Shown here: positions 34,741 to 46,666 of the stretch, one piece after another
Numbering within the stretch: position 1 is the stretch's first letter
How the letters are laid out: each line of letters opens with the position of its first letter
Source: Lota lota
Lineage: Eukaryota > Chordata > Actinopteri > Gadiformes > Lotidae
Length of the DNA: 64,000 bases
Direction: 5' to 3'
Assembly: GCA_026745465.1 (NCBI GenBank)
Contig: JACYXH010000864.1
Span: 1,594,501-1,658,500 of the forward strand
Notes under the pieces: generated by a model
What the model was told of the DNA's origin: nothing
What the model saw: the letters and a program-made list of their open reading frames with translations, nothing else
The model's database searches: none
Program-made: the position numbers and the translations under genes

Positions 34741-35819
34741 CACTGCTCAAAAAAATAAAGGGAACACTAAAATAACACAACCTAGATCTGAATGACTGAA
34801 ATAATCTTATTAAAAACTTTTTTCTTTACATAGTTGAATGTGCTGACAACAAAATCACACAAAAATTATCAATGGAAATCAAATTTATCAACCCATGGAG
34901 GTCTGGATTTGGAGTCACACTCAAAATTAAAGTGGAAAACCACACTACAGGCTGATCCAACTTTGATGTAATGTCCTTAAAACAAGTCTAAATGAGGCTC
35001 AGTAGTGTGTGTGGCCTCCACGTGCCTGTATGACCTCCCTACAACACCTGGGCATGCTCCTGATGAGGTGGCGGATGGTCTCCTGAGGGATCTCCTCCCA
35101 GACCTGGACTAAAGCATCCGCCAACTCCTGGACAGTCTGTGGTGCAACGTGGCGTTGGTGGATGGAGCGAGACATGATGTCCCAGATGTGCTCAATTGGA
35201 TTCAGGTCTGGGGAACGGGCGGGCCAGTCAACAGCATCAATGCCTTCCTCTTGCAGGAACTGCTGACACACTCCAGCCACATGAGGTCTAGCATTGTCTT
35301 GCATTAGGAGGAACCCAGGGCCAACCGCACCAGCATATGGTCTCACAAGGGGTCTGAGGATCTCATCTCGGTACCTAATGGCAGTCAGGCTACCTCTGGC
35401 GAGCACATGGAGGGCTGTGCGGCCCCCCAAAGAAATGCCACCCCACACCATGACTGACCCACCGCCAAACCGGTCATGCTGCACTACCTGAGCCACTTGT
35501 GTAGGTTGTAGACTCCGTCTCATGCTACCACTAGAGTGAAAGCACCGCCAGCCTTAAAAAGTGACCAAAACATCAGCCAGGAAGCATAGGAACTGAGAAG
35601 TGGTCTGTGGTCACCACCTGCAGAACCACTCCTTTATTGGGGGTGTCTTGCTAATTGCCTATAATTTCCACCTGTTTTCTATTCCATTTGCACAACAGCA
35701 TGTGAAATGTATTGTCAATCAGTGTTGCTTCCTAAGTGGACAGTTTGATTTCACAGAAGTGTGATTGACTTGGAGTTACATTGTGTTGTTTAAGTGTTCC
35801 CTTTATTTTTTGAGCAGTT
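34741..35819 (-). mobile_element. Tc1-like transposon, internally deleted, second copy
   Basis: Duplicate of 26582-27660 with the same inverted ends, TA flanks and internal deletion. It is part of the segmental duplication, not an independent insertion. Confidence 0.93.
34999..35523 (-). pseudogene. Tc1-like transposase, C-terminal half, second copy
   Basis: Protein identical to 26840-27364. It retains QDNARPH and NPIEHIWD but lacks the DNA-binding region and first catalytic Asp. Confidence 0.92.
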
Positions 35820-35927
35820 TATTTACACTAACTGCAGCACTGCCAAACAAGAACGATGACAGCAACTAACATAACAAATATACAATATGTCAAGGATGAC
35901 CTACATCAACTGTGACTAAACCAACCA

Positions 35928-36266
35928 TCACCAACCGTTCTTCTCGAAGCTGGTCTCGGGAAGCCTCTCCAGATCCTCCATGGAGACGATGATCTGCTCC
36001 TTGACGCTCAAACTCTTGCGTGCCGCCGCTGCTTCTCCGTGACGAGGTTTGGGATGTAGGTGCGGAAGCCTTCCTGCCTGGGCGGCACGCAGTCGCGGTT
36101 GATGCAGACGGCGTGGAGCACAGGATGTCGCAGAGCTCGCGGTCTTCTTCAGCAAGTGCTTGCAGGCCGGCATTCCTACCTCTTCCCATATGTCTTTTAG
36201 TTTGATCAGGGCTATTTTTAGTGAAGCCACTGCTGACTCGACTGCGTGGACCTCACTCTTCCGCAT
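35928..36266 (-). pseudogene. PRC1-like intronless fragment, second copy
   Basis: Duplicate of 27769-28107 with the same breaks, which therefore predate the B duplication. Confidence 0.75.
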
Positions 36267-36491
36267 TGTGTCCCTTTACTCCAATCAAAACTATATAAAT
36301 ACGACTATACCACTGTTTTCTACCAAAACAACGAGGTTTCGTATCAAAATCAGCCTCCGTTGGTTCTCGTTTATTCTGGTGGCGATTGGTCTTTTGTGTA
36401 TGCTTCTTGCATGTGAGCTTGGGTCTTGTGTGTGTCTAGTAGGAATGTATTCGCGGCGTAGTGTGGCGCAGTATTTAAACGTGACTCTGCC

Positions 36492-36999
36492 TCAGTCGTC
36501 GATGGCAATGTTGCAGAACAGGTAGGCCATGGACTCCGTTGTGGATGCGTCGAATGGCCTCGGCCAGGATCATGCTGATGTCCACCGTCTTGATCTGGGG
36601 ACACTGGAGCTTCTGCAGCTCGTGGGGTAAAGTGTTGGTCACCACCACCTCATCAATGGCGGACTCCTCGATACGCGTGGGTGCCTCAGCCGACAGCAGG
36701 CCGTGGGTGGCCATGATGTAGATCTTGTAGGCTCCTCGCTCCTTCAGCAGCTCCGCCGCCGCCACAAAGTCCTCCACGTTGCCGACGGTGTCGTCCACTA
36801 TGATGGCGATGCGGGCCTCCGACGTTCCCCACGACCGTGATGGGTGGCTTCTCCTTGGCCATCATTAGTGGGAGCTCCAGACCCGTGGTGGTCCGCGTGG
36901 CAGGGGGGAGAATGCCGCCCGTCAGCCATGTCTGCCTCTGAACCATGGATGACCGCCAGGCCCAGCCTCAGGCGTTCAGCATAAGACTGGGCTCTATTT
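36492..36999 (-). pseudogene. PRPSAP-like intronless fragment, second copy
   Basis: Duplicate of 28333-28840, including the 2-base loss near the C-terminus. Confidence 0.88.
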
Positions 37000-37290
37000 G
37001 CACATAGACGTGTGTCCACGAGTCAAACCGCCACCCCCACATTTTATTTTATTTTATAGCTTATAGACTTAATGCCTTTCTACCGCAGATTCGAATCGTC
37101 CGAGATTCGAGGTCACCCCTAATTCATAATGTATAAAGAGGGAACAATTTACCGTCCTAACTTGTTCAAACTATATTATTTAATTATTATTAAATCGCAT
37201 TCATTTTGACTTCCCTGCAATTGCCGCGGAACTTGTTTCTCCAATGTTTCCAAACGCACGAACGTTTTCACATTGAGCCCTTCTGTTAAA

Positions 37291-37504
37291 ATGAGCGGAG
37301 AAAATAGAAGTGGACAAGGAGTGCCGAGTGTTGAAGGAGTGGACAGCAAAATATTTTTTCACTGATGTCCGATCAACGGCTGTATGACTGATATGCCAGG
37401 AAACTGTTGCAGTTTTTAAAGAATACAACATCAGCCGTCACTTTGCAACGAAGCATGCTAACTATGCTAGCAAGCAGGCAACGCAAGAACGGGCGGCTAC
37501 TGCT
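37291..37504 (+). pseudogene. hAT-type transposase N-terminal fragment, second copy
   Basis: Duplicate of 29132-29345 (KEYNISRHFATKHANY). Confidence 0.7.
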
Positions 37505-38184
37505 GGTGGAATGGATGTGGGCCTATTTTTATAGTACAACAACCTACATTTAATGACTAGGTTTAGAATTGTTATTTTCAACTGATCAATCAATGAACTC
37601 AACACAGTTTTTGTCTACCCTTTATTTTACAGAATTTGGTCGTTTTAACCTTTTTCCTTCCTTCATTTTATCATCTTAGTTTTAACAGTTTTATTCATTA
37701 GAATTTATTTTATCTTCAATATCATCGCATTTCCCATCACTATATACTTGGTGCATGTTTGTGTCATATTCACTCAAGTGATAACATTTTAAATGGATGC
37801 AGTACAGGATCTACACTCAACAGAGCGTCTCTGTCTAAGTAACGGTTGGTGGTGATGACGATACAATAAAGCTTCTTATTTAACACAAGACTGAAGCCAC
37901 TATTAGTGTATGCACCAGATAAATAAAAGTAATTACATATCCCATAATACTCTTCAGAATGTTTCCTCCCAAATATTTAGTAAAAATACAGATGAATGCC
38001 AAACCTCTATTCATTGGCCCAAGCATAAACATAAGGGTAATAGCAATAGCATGATCGAAGTTACTTCTGGAGAAATACCGCCTATGACAACCACCATGGG
38101 AGTAAAGGGTGACGAATCACAACCATGGAAAATGAGGGTACAACTGGCTCATACGTAAGATGTCACATATCCATAGGCAAGATG

Positions 38185-38490
38185 AATAAAATACGGCTAT
38201 TTGGTCATTCATCTGTGAGCTGAGGAGCAGCAACTCAAGTAAGTGTGCTGAATAAGGGTGTGTACTGGTAGTTTGAATATTTGGGAAACGAATAAGTTAA
38301 CTGGATTTGGCATTTCTCTTTTTATTTTATCATCGACAGCTGGAATATACAGACATCTGTCGTCCTATTTAAATTGGATGTGTGTTGATGCAATTGTTAG
38401 GGCAATGCACAATATTTTAACCATGATCCATTTATATTTGATCCATGATTGTGTGAATATTAACTAATTTCCTTTGGGTTTTCTTCCCAG
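38185..38490 (+). promoter_or_regulatory. Promoter, 5' UTR exon and intron of OR B3
   Basis: AATAAAATA at 38185-38193, donor GTAAGT at 38239, acceptor ending 38490, as in B1 and B2. Confidence 0.55.
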
Positions 38491-38503
38491 TACACATTTC
38501 AAC

Positions 38504-39457
38504 ATGCAGAATGTGACTGGATTGTCGGGCAATTCAACATCTCCAACCAATTTACACGTTATCATCAAGGTGTGTGTGGTGGTTCCCTTCTTCTCCATCT
38601 TCCTCTTCTGCATCGTGCTCATGCTCTACATCTTCACATCTAACCGGCACTTCATGGACAGCACTCGCTACATCTTGTTTGCCTTCATGCTTGTCAACGA
38701 CACCCTAGTAATGCTGTCCTCTGTGCTGCTCTTTCTGCTGGCCATGGGCCGCTCGAGGTTCCCCATTGTCTTCTGTGCCCCCCTGATCTTCTTCTCCACC
38801 GCTACCTTCCTCAACACCCCTCTCATCCTAGCTACCATGTCACTGGAGCGCTACGTGGCCATCATGTACCCACTGCAGTGCCCACCTGCCTGGCGCTCCG
38901 ACCGCGTCTGGATCATCTTGCTGTGCCTGTGGCTCATCAGCTGTATCCTCCCCACAGTGGACTTCTCCATAGCGGAGACTCGTCCCGGCGTGAACGTCCT
39001 CTCCACGCCGGTCTATTGCAACCCCATGGTTCTCAACTCGTCTCCCGTCCAGACTTTGTTCAAGGTCTCCCTGAATGGGCTTTTCTTCGGGGCGGTGGCG
39101 CTCATCATCCTCTACACCTACATAAGGATCCTCCTGGAGACTAAGAAGATGAGGCAGGACAGGGCCTCTGTGAACAAAGCAATGCACACCGTGCTGCTCC
39201 ACGGCTTTCAGCTGCTGCTCTGCCTCATGGCCTTCACCAATCCCATTACAGAAAGGCTACTCCTGCTCAACACCTATTGGCTGCCCAGTGATATCTACTT
39301 CTTCACCTTTTTCTGTTTTTGCCTCATACCGCGTTTCCTCAGCCCACTCATCTACGGCTGGCGGGACAAGAGCCTGAGAGACCACATGAGAAAAGCCACC
39401 TTTTGCTGCTCTCATAGTCTCAGGACCCGTGGCATGGTGAAGCCATCTGGGTTTTGA
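38504..39457 (+). CDS. Odorant receptor 131-2-like (subfamily B, gene 3)
   Basis: 317 residues, protein identical to OR B2, with intact TM1-TM7, SLERYVAIMYPLQ, VLLHGFQLLLC and PRFLSPLIYGWRDKSLRDH. The start at MQNVTG follows the 5' UTR acceptor. It is the likely parent of the B2 coding sequence. A poly(A) signal is likely in TTAATAAAGTCAC near 39884. Confidence 0.93.
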   Translation: MQNVTGLSGNSTSPTNLHVIIKVCVVVPFFSIFLFCIVLMLYIFTSNRHFMDSTRYILFAFMLVNDTLVMLSSVLLFLLAMGRSRFPIVFCAPLIFFSTATFLNTPLILATMSLERYVAIMYPLQCPPAWRSDRVWIILLCLWLISCILPTVDFSIAETRPGVNVLSTPVYCNPMVLNSSPVQTLFKVSLNGLFFGAVALIILYTYIRILLETKKMRQDRASVNKAMHTVLLHGFQLLLCLMAFTNPITERLLLLNTYWLPSDIYFFTFFCFCLIPRFLSPLIYGWRDKSLRDHMRKATFCCSHSLRTRGMVKPSGF

Positions 39458-41195
39458 AATGATTTATTTATTTTTTACCAAAAGCTAAATTAGTGTGATA
39501 ATAAAATCCATAAGATATACATTTTCCTTTTTTTATTTGTTGTGTATACGTTTTTTGGAGACAATGCTTCAAAGATGATGTTATGACTTTTAACACAACA
39601 ACACCAGAAAAATCTTAAGTTGTAAATTGTATCAAATATATGATTGACAATTAGGTGGCATAGATGCCGACTTTGGACTCAATTTATTTTGGCCAAGACT
39701 AAAGTGCGCTTTAAAAACCAAATACATTTTCAGTTACAATCTCGTCACACCGGCAATAAGGCATATGCACTTGTGTAACACATACCTGTATATAAGAAAT
39801 GATATTCGCTCTAACAACCTAGTTATATCACAATGGATAGTATAATGATTGTTTCTTCATATAATGTTTTCTATACTGCTGTTAATAAAGTCACAATTGT
39901 TTTCTGGATTATTGTATTCAGTAAAATTACAAATTATATGTAAACGTTTATTGGCCTATTCTTTCTGTATTCATTCCTTATAACATGTGAAACAGGTGGG
40001 CCCCTATTTTCAATTTCACTGAAATAAATAAAGATGTGCTTAGACAGGTTTTTATACACATACAGATTAGTGAAACATAAATGAGTTATTCCTTTAATGA
40101 ACTTTCAAAACGATCAGAAATATACACAAAGGGCAATGGATCATACATGTATCTGATGCCAAAATGTGTTGAAACTACAGCAGTAAAGTCTTTAACTTTT
40201 CATCTGACCAATGATTAGCAATCATAGTCTCTAGCCCCCTCTGTTGTTGGAAGGGGGAGCTGTGCTCCATTTATAGTTCACCATTAGGTTTTATTGAAAA
40301 CATTAACTGTATATCATATACAGTTAATGTAGATGATATGCAATTCAACCCTGGTCTTAGCATCCCATATACAGTATATGCGATGCTCAAAAAAAGTCGG
40401 AATCACGGGAGTACTCAAAAACAAACCAAAGGGAAAGTTATGTAAGCACAGTGGAGGGCTGACATAACGAAGGTAGGCCTATTGGCGTTTTGCTACAAAC
40501 CTCTCAAAATCAAGGAAAAGGTTTCAAGAGGTATTTTTTTTCCTCCTTTAAGTAAGGTTAATCAAACATACCTATAAATGTGCTTTTGATCAATATAAAC
40601 CCCTGTAGCTGTATTGTCCATGATAGTGTTCCGGTATTTGGTTATTCAATTTCCTATATGCTGGCTTCATTGATAAAAATATGCCATTGACATTGTTTAA
40701 CATTATGATGTCAGTTGACAACCGAAGATGATGTAGCGTATAGGCTGCCCCAGTTCAGAGATAATAAATTGTAATCGAAACATTTGGAAAGTATGCCCGG
40801 ATGTATTATCTGTCAACAAGCGATCAAGCGAGGAAGTTACATTAAAAACACTTTTAACCCTGGGTTCAATTTCCAAGTCAGGTTAGTCTGTGTGAGGGTC
40901 TGTTATTGTTTGGCTTCTTTCAGTTGTGACATCCGACCATACTGGCTGGGATAAGTATATTACGATTACTTTCTTCAACAGATATTCTGTTAAGGTGGCT
41001 GACCTGCACATTGAGCAATAGCTAACCTCCTAATCTAATTCACCCTGACGGTCTGATGTGGTCTCCAGCAACAGTCTAGGAGAGCACATTTGGTTGCCTC
41101 CCCTAGAGAGTAACCAAACAAAAGTCTATTTACATTGGATAGTATCAAACACAGATTACAGGAATGGTTCTTTCTTACTGGGTGAAGTTAGTGGC
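39458..41195. other. Diverged 3' flank of OR B3
   Basis: Alignable to 23136-25300 with many gaps. No gene. The palindrome ACTGTATATCATATACAGT is kept near 40306. Confidence 0.6.
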
Positions 41196-41479
41196 GGACA
41201 TCCGTGCATCTACCAATGAGAGTATATTTTGATTGTCTTAGCCAAAGCAATGGGATACTGCCACTATAGTTAGAATACATGCTGTTCAACAACACACAGA
41301 CCAACAGACAGATAAAGGGGCAAAGGAACATTTCCCACTAATGGAATATTACCAGTTTATTTTAAATCACTTGTATGTTATGTTCTACATGGATCTCTTA
41401 TGGTCTATCACTGAAGTACAGTTAGAGTCTGCTTTTTCCTTCCCTGCTTAGTAAGAAACAGGCTGGCTGATTATTAACA
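41196..41479. other. Spacer, nothing recognised
   Basis: AT-rich transition between the B tail and the inverted A relic. Confidence 0.4.
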
Positions 41480-42560
41480 CTGAGTACCACAATTGGCCCT
41501 TATTTGTGCAACCTAACACAGTCTTTTGGTTGGATAACATGTTCACTCTCGAAAGTAGATCACTAGAAATCTGCTTTTTGCGCAAGTCCTACGTCAGTAA
41601 TCAAGATTGCTGCGGGCAAACACAGGCCCAAAAACAAACAGTACATCTAGTCAACAAGTGATGCCTTTTCAGCAAAGTTTAGTCTACCTGCAGCGACTGA
41701 AAGTGTGGTGGATGCTATCGCTAAAACTTCAATGTACATATAATATAATAAATATTATAATAATTCTTCTTAAAATATTTGTACAGCCTTTTTGTGCTTT
41801 TATGGATAGAACAGTACAGGACAATGATACAGGAAAGCAAGTTGAGGGAATGACATGTTGCATAGAACCACAGGTGGGAATCTAACCTGAGTTTGAGCCA
41901 CCAAGCCAATATATTTGTGTATTTCTTCATTAAATGTTAAACATTGTGTTTGATTAGAGCATCTTTCAAAGTGAAGCATGAACAATTCTGAGTCCCTTCC
42001 ATGTGGATTGGTCAGTCTCAATCACTCAATGTGCATAGAAATGATAATCGAGAACGGACCACAGTGTGTCAGCCATTGACGGTCTGTAAAGTAGAGCTGA
42101 GAATTAAGAGAAATTATGTATTAAGAATTCTGTTGTTTAGACCACAGGAATTAAAAGTGACTTGTGACTTGTGACTTACTGTTTTCATACATTGATATGT
42201 TCTTTTTCTGTTGTTGTTATGGAATGTAGCTGATAACATTAAGAAAAAAAGTGGCCATAAACCTTCATTAATATTAGCTAATGAGGCTTGCATGATCACT
42301 GATATTATAATGAGTCCCAGATGTAGCACTTAACGATGGCAGTTTGCCTTTTGTTTATCCATATCCATAACATGTTTTTCCATAACTTCGTGAGCAATAT
42401 AACTAATTGCCCAATGTGGGATAAAGCTGTACAAAACATTGTTCCCATATTGAGAACTCACTCACGAGATCTATTAGTGGGTCCTCAGTGCGCAAATAAT
42501 TATTACTAGGGAGACATCAGTCACCTCAGTCTGTTAATAATATTTTATTGGTCTAAAGTT
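41480..42560 (-). pseudogene. Inverted A-unit relic lacking the receptor
   Basis: 41480-41720 on the plus strand matches the reverse complement of about 14400-14170 (shared GTCAGTAATCA, TCTACCTGCAG and CTTTTGGTTGG). 42250-42560 matches the reverse complement of the OR upstream module (ACTCACTCACGAGATCTATT and GAACATTGTTCCCATATTG-like text). The middle, where an OR of type A should lie, is only ~530 bp and has no receptor sequence. This is an old A unit on the minus strand whose gene has been deleted. Confidence 0.65.
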
Positions 42561-43227
<667 letters not shown>

Positions 43228-43918
43228 CTATAATATACTTCCTGGCAGTAAGTATGTCACTCTAATGGAAAAAGTAGACCTATATATTGGTATTATTATA
43301 GCAAATGTTGGTGGATAGGCATCTTCAGCAGGATAGCCAATATTGGTTTTCTATACCAATATTTGCTGTACACCTTTATAGCAATGATTACTGTAGAAGA
43401 GGGGCCTCAGACCAAATGTTTTATACCTGGAAACAACATGGAAGTATGGGACATGTAGCATATTTATTTGAGACGGAATTGACTTTATCAGCCCTTTTTG
43501 GTACCTTGGCAACGATTACGAACATAACTTATAAAAGTTATTATATGGATCACTTCCTATATACTTTTCTGAGCAGACCTTGATGCTGGTTGGCAAATCA
43601 TTTAATGACTGGTGGATTTAGATACATTGTGGGCCTCTGTACATTTAAATGAGCTACGGGAGTGATCCCGCAAAATGCATTAATTTCCATTAATTTCTAA
43701 CTCTCTTACCCCATTCTATGGCTACGTGAGGAATACCTGATGTAAACCACCAAGAGGACACTGCCATCCACTGAACTTAGAGGCCCAAATGCTTAGTGCC
43801 AGAGTCTGCGTACCTACGTGACAACTGTTTGTGCTTGTCTCAATAATGCCAATTGCGCACATTGTAGGTCAAAGTAAATAGATCAATGTGTTTTCGCAAT
43901 GGGAGGATGAAACCGGAG
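43228..43918. other. Upstream region of diablo
   Basis: No gene seen. The open frame at 43305-43583 has no recognisable product. Confidence 0.5.
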
Positions 43919-43930
43919 CCGTATAAATAC
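43919..43930 (+). promoter_or_regulatory. diablo: diablo TATA box / core promoter
   Basis: CCGTATAAATACCC, a good TATA box about 225 bp before the first ATG. Transcription would start near 43950 in GC-richer sequence. Confidence 0.6.
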
Positions 43931-44150
43931 CCAGGGGACGGAGGGTCCAGTATTATCAGTTGTTGGGACGGCGGAAAGGTTGAAACTTGAGAAAAAGAAA
44001 CCAAAAGGTGGCGGCAGAAAACAGAGTGCAGTGGTTACATTTAGGTTCCTTTTTTCATATCAATCCTAAAATAATTGTCGATTTTCACAATCGTGCATAT
44101 CTCTCATTCATTTATTTCGATTTTATAGTTGGACGTATTAAATAAGCAAA

Positions 44151-46220
44151 ATGCAAGCTCTCCGTAAATGTGCTGTGTGTGCCACACGTCCTGCCGGTGG
44201 ACCTTTGCAAAACCGGACGGATATTTTATTGCTGCGCACCAACATGGCCGCGCTCAGGAGAGGTGCAGCTTGTCTCAGTTTTCTAAGGTGAGTTTGACTT
44301 TTGTATGATCAGAGTCGTAAACGTGACAATTAAACATTGTTAAAGAAGAGCTTTAGAACATATATATATTTATGTATTACTATCATAGTCATAACTTTTA
44401 GTGTTATTAAAATGAGATACGAAAAAGTGACGTCGATTGCTAAGTCACGTAAGTTAGCACTGACTCATTATCTTAGCTAACGTTATATCTATGAATATAG
44501 GGGCCTTCGGTGGCTGTTGTATTGCCTAAAGCTTGTTTTGACCATGTTTCTTTGTGCAGGAGCTCTGCAAGTGTCCTGGTCAACAAGAGAAAACCCACAG
44601 TCCAGAGGTTAGGCAGGTGGACAGATGTTGTCTGTACAAGTATTGCGTCATTGAGCGTTGGAAGCGGGTTGTGCGCAGTTCCTTTTACGCAGGTATGCAC
44701 CTCTCCATTGGGAACTAGTGTGCACATAAATTAAATCAAATATATATATTTTAAAAATGTATTTACAGGTGTTAAGATCTCACATAAATGCTCTGTTTTT
44801 GTCTCCTACTATACGTAGCATGTGGACAATCTCTCACACGACTGCTTGATCAAAAGAGCAGCGTCGCTGGTTACCGACAGTGCAAGCACTTACCTCTCTC
44901 AGACCACCCTGGCTCTCATAGACGCCCTAACCGATTATGCTACGGTTGGTCAAGTTAATCAGACAATTACCAGACATTTCACCCTAATCTCTTAAGTGCC
45001 ACCGAATAAATATTAAACATTTGATCTATCCACTTTACAGGCAGTGCACACACTCATTGCTATCCAGAGACGTTATTTGGCTTCTTTGGGGAAGCTGACG
45101 CCAGCAGAGGAGAACTCCATTTGGCAGGTCATCATAGGTCAGCGCACAGACGTAAGTCAATGTTTATCTTGAGTTCAAGGCTGTACACCTTGTTTTGCAA
45201 CACACACGCACATGCACAGACACACATTCAGTTATCTGTCTGCACATTGTCTACCTGTGTTATTTTCCCCTGCACCGACACAGTGATAGACTCATGTTAA
45301 AGAAAGTACATTCTCAGGGGAGAGCGTGGGAGCTGTGGGATGTTTTGCTATTATTGAAGTCTTTCCATTTCTCTCTCTCTCTCTCCTGACAGGTTAGTGA
45401 CAGACTGGAGGAATGCAAGCGCTTTGAGTCGACCTGGACCAACGCACTCAACCTGTGTGAAATGGCCGCCGAGGCAGCGTACACATCAGGCAAGTAAAGA
45501 AAACCCCCTCTGATGTGAGAGTGTTTTCCGTTTGAGAAACTTAAATCAAAGGAAGGGCAACCTTAAATCGTCTATGAAGGATAGAATTGTCCCATTGAGA
45601 AGTGTTGAGCTGGACCTTTTTCAAAAGCCTCCTGTAATGGTCACTGAATGGCCCACCTGTCACTGAAGTAGTAATGGACAGATAGTTGGGAATGGCTGCA
45701 GCCTGCAGGCACTGTGTGTTGTTGTGTAACAGTATATCAACCATCGTCTGACTTCTGGCTGGCGGTTTTGCAACACTTCCTATTCACTAACCGTCACGCA
45801 GCTTCCGCTGGACAGCGCACGAATCAGTTCTAGTTGTCAGTGTAGCTTTGAGGGCCGCAGTTGGTTCAGTACCACAACAAGGAGTGATGGACAGGAGCAC
45901 CTGCCCCAATGTTCTCGCTGTAGCTCCGTTTGATTTAAGGCCGTCCGATCCCTTTTCTTTTACCCAGCTGGTTGACTGACCGACTGCTCTTCTTCTTCTT
46001 CTTACCCCACTGTGTGTTTCCAGGAGCGGACCAGGCGTCCATCACCGTGAAGACCCACATTCAGTTGGCCCAGACACAGGTTAGCGAGGTGCAGAAGATC
46101 TCGAAGGAGGCAGAGAAGAAGCTGGCCGAGGCCAAGGTGGAGGAAATCCAGAGGATGGCGGAGTACACGGGATCCCGGGAGGAGCACGAGCTCCATGAGG
46201 CCTACCTTCGAGAGGACTGA
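44151..46220 (+). CDS. diablo: Diablo IAP-binding mitochondrial protein (Smac)
   Basis: Six exons: 44151-44287, 44560-44692, 44819-44944, 45041-45151, 45393-45489 and 46024-46220, 801 nt in all (266 residues). A second in-frame Met at 44244 (MAALRRG) resembles the human start MAALKSW and would give 235 residues, near the human 239. The N-terminus is a mitochondrial presequence. Cleavage after LC is expected to expose the IAP-binding tetrapeptide AVPF (AVPI in human). The body is helical: LIKRAASLVTDSASTYLSQT, ALIDALTDYATAV, ENSIWQVIIGQRTD, CEMAAEAAYTSGADQAS and HEAYLRED at the C-terminus, nearly as in human. On release to the cytosol it relieves XIAP inhibition of caspases. Intron 5 uses a GC donor. 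Identity is very sure; which Met is used is not. Confidence 0.95.
45490..46023 (+). other. diablo: diablo intron 5, a GC-AG intron
   Basis: The exon 5 end TCAG is followed by GCAAGTAAAG, and exon 6 begins after CTGTGTGTTTCCAG. Only splicing at TCAG|GCAAGT keeps the frame (TSGADQAS). The nearby GTAAAG donor would shift it. Confidence 0.8.
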
Positions 46221-46660
46221 ACCAACAACATGAATAATAAGACGGAAACGTGATGCCATGATGTTTGATTCACTTTGGTGGGGTGGTGTGGGATCGTGTT
46301 TATTTCCGATGTACCGTAAAGTAGAGATGGTGTTGCGAAAACAATGTAAAAATGACAATGTTGTTTTAATCACAATCCTATTTTTCTTTCTCCAATGTTT
46401 CTCCAATGTTGTCCACTTATATTTGACTTACGTTTTGCCTGTAGCATCTCCAAAAAAATGCATAGCAATGCAATATTGAAATTGTAAACCTATAGGTGAA
46501 TCAAGCACACTTATAAAGTAACATTTTAGATTCACAGTCTAAAAAGTAATGATTATTTATAACTATTTATTTGATTGGTAATGTCTGGCTCTGTAGTGTG
46601 GAAGATGATTATCTTGAATCTCTGTATTATGTGGTTGTGATACTGGATGGGTCAGGGTTG

Positions 46661-46666
46661 AATAAA
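46661..46666 (+). terminator. diablo: diablo poly(A) signal
   Basis: AATAAA about 440 bp after the stop codon, followed by a T-rich stretch. Gives a 3' UTR of about 0.45 kb. Confidence 0.5.

Larger units (their letters stand above)
29643..37801 (+). repeat. B unit, copy 2 (newest)
   Basis: 8159 bp. Its upstream part and receptor match B unit 3, while its tail and spacer match B unit 1. It is thus a composite, best explained by unequal crossing-over within the receptor gene. Confidence 0.9.
37802..41195 (+). repeat. B unit, copy 3 (partial, older tail)
   Basis: 37802-39457 is nearly identical to B unit 2. After the OR stop the tail (39458-41195) still aligns to 23136-25300 but with many substitutions and indels, so it is an older paralogue. 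The spacer relics (Tc1, PRC1, PRPSAP, hAT) are absent to the right. Confidence 0.88.
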
